Positions 57,177-64,000 of a stretch of 64,000 nt of DNA are shown here, in pieces. Where the stretch lies: NCBI GenBank assembly GCA_010279815.1, contig QEOQ01000316.1, positions 1,636,193 to 1,700,192 of the forward strand. The letters are read 5' to 3'. The translations under genes were made by a program, and so were the position numbers. Position 1 is the first letter of the stretch; every line of letters begins with the position of its first letter. The notes under the pieces are model-generated. The model saw only the letters and a program-made list of their open reading frames with translations. It made no database searches and was not told the origin of the DNA. Source of the stretch: Brachionus plicatilis (Eukaryota > Rotifera > Eurotatoria > Ploima > Brachionidae).

Positions 57177-58066
57177 TAATATTAAGTTTAAAGTTTAAGC
57201 TAAAGTTTAAAGCCTCCAATGGCTAGCTACGATAGTTTATGAAAAGGCTAGGAAAGAGAAGCTGTTTTATGGAGATAAATAATTGTAGACCTTGGTCCTA
57301 TTATTTGAGAGGGTAAATGGAAATTGTATTCTTCTTTCATAGAGTAGAGACTTGTGACTTTTAAATAACTCTGTAGAGTAATTAAAAAAATTTTGTATCT
57401 TAAATCTATTTAATAAAAGCTCAAAATTTTATCAATTGTAAACAATTTTATTTAATTTTAAATCTATATTGATTTGCTTTGGAAAATATATTTTCTATTC
57501 ATAATTTGTTATTACATTGCTGATAATTTGACCAATATATATGTAGTATGGAATCTTAGCAGAAGACGAAATTTTTTACATTTAACTCGCTATAGATAGC
57601 CATAAATTTGGAAGCGACAAAATTTATGTTTGTGTGATTCTTGCCATAATAACTATGCCAATGTCGGTCCCAAGTCCAGATGAGAAAAAAGAAGGATGAC
57701 ACAAATTATTCAAGCAGATAAAAAATTTAACTTTACATTTCTTTTTTTAAACAATTAATTTCATTTAATTTAAATTTTACTCTATGTAAATTTTTTTATC
57801 TGACTTAACCAAAGTATAAAGTAGATAATTTTTTTCAATTTAATTTTAATTTTTTTAGGCTATTGCATAATTTTTTGATTTCCCTTTTACTTTTTTGATT
57901 ATTGTATTTCAACAGTTGTTTTTAATTAAATTTTTTTCAATTTTAAACTAAACCGTTTAAAAAAAAAGTTCTTTTTTTAAAATTAAAAAATTCTTAATTA
58001 TTTATTCATAATTTTTGTCAAAGTGTTTTTGAATTTTTTTCTTATTTTCTAAAGATTTTCAATGCT

Positions 58067-58927
58067 ATGAACTTGAATGAAATTTTTCTATTCATTTATT
58101 TACTTTTTTCAACATCTAATTCTTTATACAATGACTGCGAGCCAGATTCCAATTGTTCGTATCGAATTTCTAGGCCTACTGAAAACAGATACTTAATAAT
58201 TAAAAATATAATGCAAAATCTTATTCTAAATCACTGGAATGTGACATTGGACTTTACCAATTTTTACATGCAGCCAAATATTAGACAGTGTGATCAATAT
58301 TTCGAGCAGATAGCCATAAATGATGCTATAAACAAAGACTACAGACATCCCAATGCTTTATTCAAAAATATACCAGAAGAAATGGTAAACCAAACTATTA
58401 AAACCCAGTATATAAAAGAATGGTTCGAAGTATTTAAGTTAATCAAGTATGACTTTCAGTCAAAGACTTACAGGCAACAATGCAATGATCTGGGACTTAA
58501 GCTTTTTCTTGTAATGTACAAATATCCAGAGAAAAAATACAAAATTTTGAGATGCAATACCCGCTTTAACCAAGAAGACTCGATTACTCATCTGGTTGAC
58601 TTTTATATGGCTCAGTCGTTTTTGAAAAACTGCATGGGAAATGTTGAATTAATTGCCAAAAGTATCTATAAATTACTTAAGTACGATTGCGAAAGAGCTA
58701 ACACGTTTCGTTTGGCATATTTTAATTCAAAATATATAAACATGTTTCGCACCTGTAGTCCCAATTTGACTGCAAATGATCTGATGCTAGATAGTTCCAA
58801 GTTTACCAATTGCTCAAACTCTTCACAACTTAGTGGTGTTCTCAGCAAAAAGTATTGCTCTTGGTTCGAAATTGTATGCAAGTATCCAATTCAATGTATC
58901 AAATCAATGAAATGGACCGATGATTAA
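58067..58927 (+). CDS. Secreted cysteine-rich protein, unknown family
   Basis: Single exon, 286 residues. It begins with a signal peptide (MNLNEIFLFIYLLFSTSNSL). The mature part has 12 cysteines, an even number, suggesting six disulfides, and several N-glycosylation sequons (NCS, NVT, NQT, NLT, NSS). It looks mostly helical. No transmembrane segment after the signal. I do not recognise a domain. Flanks carry no related copy within the window. Secretion is well supported, function unknown. Confidence 0.7.
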   Translation: MNLNEIFLFIYLLFSTSNSLYNDCEPDSNCSYRISRPTENRYLIIKNIMQNLILNHWNVTLDFTNFYMQPNIRQCDQYFEQIAINDAINKDYRHPNALFKNIPEEMVNQTIKTQYIKEWFEVFKLIKYDFQSKTYRQQCNDLGLKLFLVMYKYPEKKYKILRCNTRFNQEDSITHLVDFYMAQSFLKNCMGNVELIAKSIYKLLKYDCERANTFRLAYFNSKYINMFRTCSPNLTANDLMLDSSKFTNCSNSSQLSGVLSKKYCSWFEIVCKYPIQCIKSMKWTDD

Positions 58928-59007
58928 ATAAATAAATTTTTTTCAATAAAAATATACTTTTATTTTAGATTAAATTTAAATTTTAAAAATATTTACATAA
59001 AATAAAA

Positions 59008-60347
59008 TCAAAATTTAGCATCTCGCCTTTTTCGTTCTTTGTCTCTTAATTCCTTCTCTAATTCAAATTGACGATGATCAGCGCGTTCCAAAAATGCCTG
59101 TTTGTCCAAATATCTTGAAACAAAATAAATAACTATATAAAATTTTTAAAAAGGAAAAAATAAAATTTTTGTCTAGATTTTACAAAAATTATTCAAATTT
59201 TTCAACATTTTTTGGACCATTTAAATTTTATTATTTTTTTTGATATTCATTAATAATTTTTCTGATACTCAATATAAATAATTATCTACTCATTTTTGAT
59301 TTCTTTTATAATTTTGACAAAAAAAAAATATCCAAATCATTATTTTTTTAAAATCCAAATAATCCAAATAAATTAAAATAAATTTAATATTAATCTCTTT
59401 TTTAATGTGAGTTAAACCAACTTTAATAGTTAGTTAAATTTTATTAAAAAATTAGAGTTCTTAGACTATCAATAGGCTATGAAAATAATTAGGGAAATTT
59501 TTTTTTAGATAAGCTTAGAACTATTTTTAGTTGATAATTGAATCAAATAATTAAGCAAATTTTTATGAAATAAAAACAAACACAAGGTTTTTTTTTTCAT
59601 AAAAGTATGTGATAAATAATAATAAAACTAATCGTATCGTATTATAATATAGCTATTATGTATTCCGTTCCCGGAACTACATGGTATGTGGGATTTAAAC
59701 TTACGAATTTTTTCCTTTGACTTGGGTTGCCAAATCTTCTTCAATCTTTTTATCCTTTTTAAACTCATTCCAATCAATTTTAGATTTTTCCTAAATTTGA
59801 AATAAAATTTCAAAAAAAATTTTGATTCAAATCTTTTTACCAAAGTGCTTAGTTTTTCATTATTGTTTATTTTATCCAAAATGGCCGCCATTCCCATGGG
59901 CTTTTTTCGCTGAAAGTCCTTATTTACAACAGAATTTTCTGCAATTAAATTATCTTCAGCTTTTTGAGTATCGTCATCTTTTTTGATCTCGTGGGCGCCA
60001 AAAAAATCGGTTTTTGGTCTAATAGATGGTGTTTCTTTTTTCGTTTCGACTTGACTTTGATATTTTTTGGCATAATCAGTGGAATTAACAGATGACGGCT
60101 TAACATCTTTTAAAAAATTTGCCCATAATTCGTCAGCTTTTTTTTTATCTTCTTCTTTTAGTGGCTCAATTTCATCTTTTTTGGATACATTTTCGTCTCC
60201 AGAGTCTTCGCTTAGCTTACGTTTGTTAGTTTTCAATTCTTCCAAATCCTCATCATCAGTTTGATTTTCGGGTACATAATCTTCGTCTTCCTCGTCATCG
60301 CTATCTTCCGTACTTGCCAAATTCTTTAGACTCTCTTTTTTACTCAT
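59008..60347 (-). CDS. CFDP1: Craniofacial development protein 1 / BCNT (Swc5 family)
   Basis: Three exons, 60347-59841, 59790-59705, 59113-59008; phases consistent, 232 residues. The N-terminus is acidic and disordered (SDDEEDEDYVPENQTDDEDL) followed by DELWANFLKDV, a motif shared by CFDP1 and yeast Swc5. The C-terminal BCNT domain is complete: EKSKIDWNEFKKDKKIEEDL then YLDKQAFLERADHRQFELEK and a final RRDAKF. Swc5/CFDP1 is a histone-binding subunit of the SWR1/SRCAP remodeller that exchanges H2A.Z, acting in the nucleus. The BCNT domain is split between exons 2 and 3 by a 590-base intron. Firm call. Confidence 0.93.
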
Positions 60348-61671
60348 TTTATCTAATTTTTGTAACCTTTTTAAGGCAATAATCTTGTTTTAATTTAAAA
60401 AAATATATTATATTTAATCTTATTTTTTAAAAGTAGAATCATATAACTTAAGTGAAGATATATTTTTTTATAAAATAATTAATCTGAAGAATATACTGGG
60501 ATGTTACAGTCTGATATTTTTTGTAATTTTATGAAGAATTGAAACTATTTACGCAGAATTACATCATTTGCTCCTTGCTCTGAAATATGCTAACAAAAAA
60601 TCAATAAAGAGTCTTTTTCTTAAATTTCATCTTTTTCAGAATATTTTACTTAATAATGTAATTATACGTAAAAATACGCATTTTTAGCTTAAAAATTATT
60701 AATGTCTGGCAAAAAAGCAGAAAAAAACAAATTTATTATTTCCTTTAAAATTTTTAAACAAAAGATTTACTATCGCTTAGGGTCTGTTTTTAAAAACTTG
60801 AATTCAAACTACATCAGGATAATGATCCTAAACATACTGTCTAAATTTGGAATAAATATTATTAGATTGGTAATTAAACAACAAATTAAACAAAAAAAGA
60901 TAAATAATTATTTTAATTTAATATTAAATCTCTTTCCAAATCATTTCTAAACCAAATAAAGATGTTCTGTAGCAAGATAAAGAACCGAAAAATCTCAAAG
61001 GCTTTTTTTACATGGAGACAACTCAATATAATACTAAAAAAAGGGATCAAGTTTAATTTTTCAGAAGATTGAGAAAAAAAAATTTAAAAAAAGTTGAAAA
61101 AATCGACTTTTGCGCACATTATAAATTGAAATTTTACATAAAATCACCAAAAAATGTCAGACTTAGCAACTCTGCAAACACAATACTGACAGATTTTTGT
61201 TTTTATTTTCTTTTGATGAAAATATTTTTTTTATTTTATTTTTTGTAGATAACTAAAAAAAATGAATGGAATTCAATATCCACTAAGATTTTAAAAGGGG
61301 ACAATTAAATTAAAATGTTATTTTTTAGAATATTTTTTATTTAAATTGAAAAAATATTAATTTTGTTCAAAAAACCAGAATCAAAATGATTCAAAGGTAT
61401 GACATTTACTAAGTGATAACAATTTTTAATTTTCAAAAATTAAGTATTTACACAGTTTGCTTTTAGGATCCGCAAATTTTTTAATTTTGATCTAGCCAAA
61501 AACTTCCGAATTGTTAAGCTTGCTGTAGAAAAAAAAACAATATTTTTATCTGTTTTTTGAACATATACAATAACCGGTAAATCATTTACAATATTTATTC
61601 GCATTTTCCACATAAAGAGTTTAGTTTATCTAAATCTAAATAAAAAAATAAAGATTCGTCTTTTGGATTCA
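60348..61671. other. Intergenic, AT-rich
   Basis: Apart from the doubtful frame at 60702-60950 nothing is recognised. Includes the 5' flank of CFDP1 and 3' flank of the NXF-like gene. Confidence 0.4.
60702..60950 (+). CDS. Small basic reading frame, possibly coding
   Basis: 82 residues from an ATG (MSGKKAEKNK...). Lys- and Ile-rich. It uses some GC-containing codons, but no domain is secure. A faint resemblance to histone H2B (SFKIFKQK versus the histone's Y-KVLKQ; SNYIRIMILN versus SNKSMSILN) would require a seven-residue insert. It could be a worn histone copy or noise. It is followed by AAATAAAGA, a possible polyadenylation signal. Confidence 0.25.
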   Translation: MSGKKAEKNKFIISFKIFKQKIYYRLGSVFKNLNSNYIRIMILNILSKFGINIIRLVIKQQIKQKKINNYFNLILNLFPNHF

Positions 61672-63480
61672 TTATAAAAAAGCATTAGGTGGAATTTCGG
61701 CCTTAAAAATAAATCAAATAATTATTTTATCTTAGTAAGTGGTTGATTTTTACTTTATGCCCCAAAAATGCGTTCTTGGCCAGCTCATAGTCCCACTTTG
61801 AAAATTCCAGGCAACTAAAATAAAAAAAAAAAATCCTCTCTTTCTTAATTTAAATCTTAAACTTACTCTTTGGACCATTTGTAGTTTAAATTGGAAAATT
61901 TAGAAAATTCCACAATTTTATTTCTTTGGTTTGGATCGGAGATTTGAGCCAAAACAGGGTCGATTGGAGCCACTTCAGGAACCATTGGCTCCGAGGTTGT
62001 GGCCTCAATTTTTCCCTTAGTTTGGCTCTTTGACGGATTCGAAATTGTATATTGTTCATTTACTATACTCATTCTAAAATAAAATTAAAAAATTTGTATT
62101 AATATTTTAATTATATTTTTTACTGTCCCATCTGAGTTGGTACACACACAAAAACTCTTTGAAATGAGCGCAAAGGTCTGTTTTTTTGATCAGGCTCACC
62201 TTCTTTGAGCAGACCTGTAATTGAAAACGATATCATATTAGGCTTAAATTAAGTTTTTTAGTTAAAAAAATATTAAATTAAAAAATTTATTAAATTTAAA
62301 TATACCAGAAAAAAACAACTGTCCAATTTAAATGAGCTTGAATCGTGTTCAGTCTTAGGCATTTTACTCAAAAATGACACAATGTCCAAATTTCCTGAGT
62401 GGAGCAGTTTGAAAAGTTTTTCTTTAACAAACAAAAAAATTTAAAATAAAAATTTATTATTCAAAATGTGTTTTTACCATTTCCAGTGACGTATATTTGA
62501 TTTCTGCTATCTTTAAAGTAAGAGCCAAATTTTTGGTTCGAAAATGAAGCTTGACTATTCACGTTTAGAGATAGGGAAAAAAGTGCACTTTTGTGGTAAG
62601 CTGCCAGAAGTTCTTCCCGGTTCGAATCATAACAATTGAAATATCTTTTTGAAAAAAAAAATTAATTTTAAAAATTAAAATATTTAAAAAAAATATACTG
62701 TTGAAGAAAATTGACAATCAAATCAAAAACATTTTGATCAAGACATTTTAGTTTGCAGTGACTCTGAAAACTGAGCGAAAATGGTTTATAACCATTTTCC
62801 TTTTCCCCAATCGCATACGATTTTGTTTCTTTATTCTTAACAAATATAGATAATAAATTTGGCTCTCATGTAATTGTTAAATAAAAAAATAGACTCGACT
62901 CTGTATCGACTCTTAGATATTTACCGGGCCTTTTGGAAAACGTCTACCAAATGTTCTTTTAAAAAAAATGAAAAAAAAAAAATTTAATGTATTATTTGAA
63001 CAAAAATTTAAATTATACTTATTTCGAACTCGATAATGGCTTGATTCGGCTCTAGCAAGTTGGTTGGATGTTCCCTCATTGTTGACCATTATATCGTCAC
63101 CTTCAGCATCCTTACGTATCGTTCTAACTAATTTAAATAAATAAAATTTAATTAATTTTTAATTCTTTTTTTTTAATTAATTTGATTATGTTTACTTATT
63201 TTGTATTTGCTTGAACTCGGATGGGATGCAGGTCTACTCAGTCTATGCTTTAGACTGCCACCGCGAATTCTGTTGTGTAAAGCTCTGTTTATGTCTGGTA
63301 ATAAAAAAATCTCATTAAAATTAAAATTTATTTGAATAATTAAAGCTGACTTGATGCATCATCAGTTCGATTGTCACCATTTTCTACTTGTCTTTGGGGT
63401 CTGTATCTGATGTTTCCGACAAAAGCATTGCGGCGTTTGCCGTGATACCTTTGTCTATTGTCTTCGAAACTGGTGTTCAT
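61672..63480 (-). CDS. NXF-family protein with NTF2-like and UBA domains but no RRM or LRR
   Basis: Eleven exons: 63480-63351, 63294-63196, 63127-63019, 62955-62925, 62835-62699, 62644-62478, 62421-62306, 62242-62124, 62073-61867, 61814-61754, 61701-61672; all phases agree, 401 residues. Exons 1-4 (residues 1-123) are basic and disordered with an RGG, like the NXF1 cargo-binding N-terminus. Exons 5-8 form the NTF2-like domain that pairs with NXT1: FDLIVNFLQQYF, LLAAYHKSALFSLS, GSYFKDSRN, FLSKMPKTEHD, PLRSFQRVFVCVP. Exons 9-11 form the TAP-C/UBA-like domain binding FG nucleoporins: NLNYKWSK(D)CLEFSKWDYELAKNAF ending EIPPNAFL. In NXF1 (619 residues) an RRM and four LRRs sit between these; here exon 4 splices straight to the NTF2 part with only 89 bases between. 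It could bind NXT1 and pores but not constitutive transport element RNA in the usual way. Confidence 0.88.
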
Positions 63481-63835
63481 TTTAACAAAATATTTCAAAT
63501 ATTTTTAAAATTAGCAAAAAATCTTTTAATTTAACAAGAAATCGAAATTTTCTAATTATAATAACTCTAGCTCTATTGCAATCGATGCAGAGTCTATGTT
63601 GAAATTTTCTAATTTAAATTATAATTTATTTTTACAAATGCTCACTTTTTTAACTTTACAAAAAGCCCACTCAAAATAATTCATTCAATAGTTTTTTCTT
63701 TATAAATAAATTTTCAATTTATAATCTTTTCTTTTTTTTTTTAAACAAACAACAAGGCACCCATGGCGTTGCCTTTTATCTTATTTATAAATCAGATTTC
63801 TTTTTAAACAGATACTTTTTAAAAGCAAAAATAAA
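63481..63835. promoter_or_regulatory. Divergent intergenic region
   Basis: About 355 bases separate the start codons of the NXF-like gene (minus) and the secreted EGF-like gene (plus), so both promoters must lie here. CTTTATAAATAAA near 63690-63705 and CTTATTTATAAATC near 63780-63793 are TATA-like, but AT-richness makes this weak. Confidence 0.35.
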
Positions 63836-64000
63836 ATGATAGTACTAAAACAATTAATATTTATTTTTTTCATTACAAGTCAAGCGGCTAATGGTAACCC
63901 AGAATATTCAATCAGGCACCATTTATCTTTTAATTTTAGCCCTGTCTGATCTAAACACCCAAGAAGCGTGTCGGTGCTTGAATAATGGAAGTTGTATTAC
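63836..64000 (+). CDS. Start of a secreted EGF-like protein, cut by the window end
   Basis: Exon 1 63836-63893 encodes a signal peptide (MIVLKQLIFIFFITSQAAN). A 46-base intron follows, and exon 2 from 63940 continues in frame: ALSDLNTQEACRCLNNGSCI. The spacing C-x-CLNNGSC is that of an EGF-like domain start. Whether more EGF repeats, a lectin or a protease domain follow cannot be seen. Confidence 0.65.

Larger units (their letters stand above)
55112..58066. other. Intergenic, mobile-element nest
   Basis: Dominated by the LINE fragment and its nested insertions (55281-56640). Beyond it lie an unassigned coding-like frame (56925-57176), a MITE end near 57346-57375 and a LINE-like scrap near 57660-57700. 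Confidence 0.5.

Noticed and set aside
1..64000. CRISPR array, operon or other prokaryotic system
   Set aside because: Introns, signal-peptide genes, LINEs and animal-specific families throughout; no regularly spaced short repeats seen.

Overview
This window is eukaryotic nuclear DNA, very AT-rich, from an invertebrate animal. Genes are split by short introns (about 45-100 bases, GTAA... to ...TTTTAG), and the proteins are animal families: an astacin with EGF and CUB domains, an insulin-like peptide, perilipin, TAK1, NXF, UBE3B, a gustatory-like receptor and a rhodopsin-class receptor. A small AT-rich spiralian genome such as a monogonont rotifer (Brachionus-like) fits, but this is inference; no marker in the window proves it. 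A run of N at 29784-29921 shows it is a draft assembly.

Layout. 0-17 kb, all genes on minus: a secreted astacin cut by the left edge; two single-exon PI-synthase-like paralogues flanking a gustatory-type seven-helix receptor; a two-exon insulin-like peptide; a small unknown protein; a five-exon perilipin. 18.9-24.7 kb: an HSD17B8-like reductase (minus), then inositol polyphosphate multikinase (plus), with an unassigned minus-strand exon head to head with it. 25-33 kb: repeats, a disordered unknown protein, tRNA-Ser(UGA), the assembly gap, and a protein with two cyclic-nucleotide-binding folds. 33.3-39.3 kb: the HECT ligase UBE3B in about 22 exons, with a 1.2-kb foldback transposon filling one intron. 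39.4-49.9 kb: a tiny three-exon coiled-coil gene, TAK1, transposon remains and a phosphoglycolate phosphatase-type HAD enzyme. 50-57 kb: mostly mobile-element debris plus an intronless GPCR, including an element nested in an element nested in a LINE. 58-64 kb: a secreted cysteine-rich protein, the chromatin protein CFDP1/BCNT, an 11-exon NXF-family gene lacking the RNA-binding half of NXF1, and the start of a secreted EGF-like protein.

Several genes touch common animal pathways: phosphoinositide and inositol phosphate metabolism (PI-synthase-like pair, IPMK), lipid storage (perilipin), fatty acid synthesis or steroid oxidoreduction (HSD17B8) and hormone signalling (insulin-like peptide). I see no operon-like arrangement and do not claim joint regulation.

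Exon borders were derived by hand from GT/AG sites, reading phase and family similarity. Unless stated otherwise every quoted junction keeps the frame. The most notable items are the NXF-like gene without RRM and LRR domains, the PI-synthase paralogue with Asn in place of the first catalytic Asp, the triple transposon nest with recognisable target duplications, and the foldback element with an AT-hook reading frame inside UBE3B.
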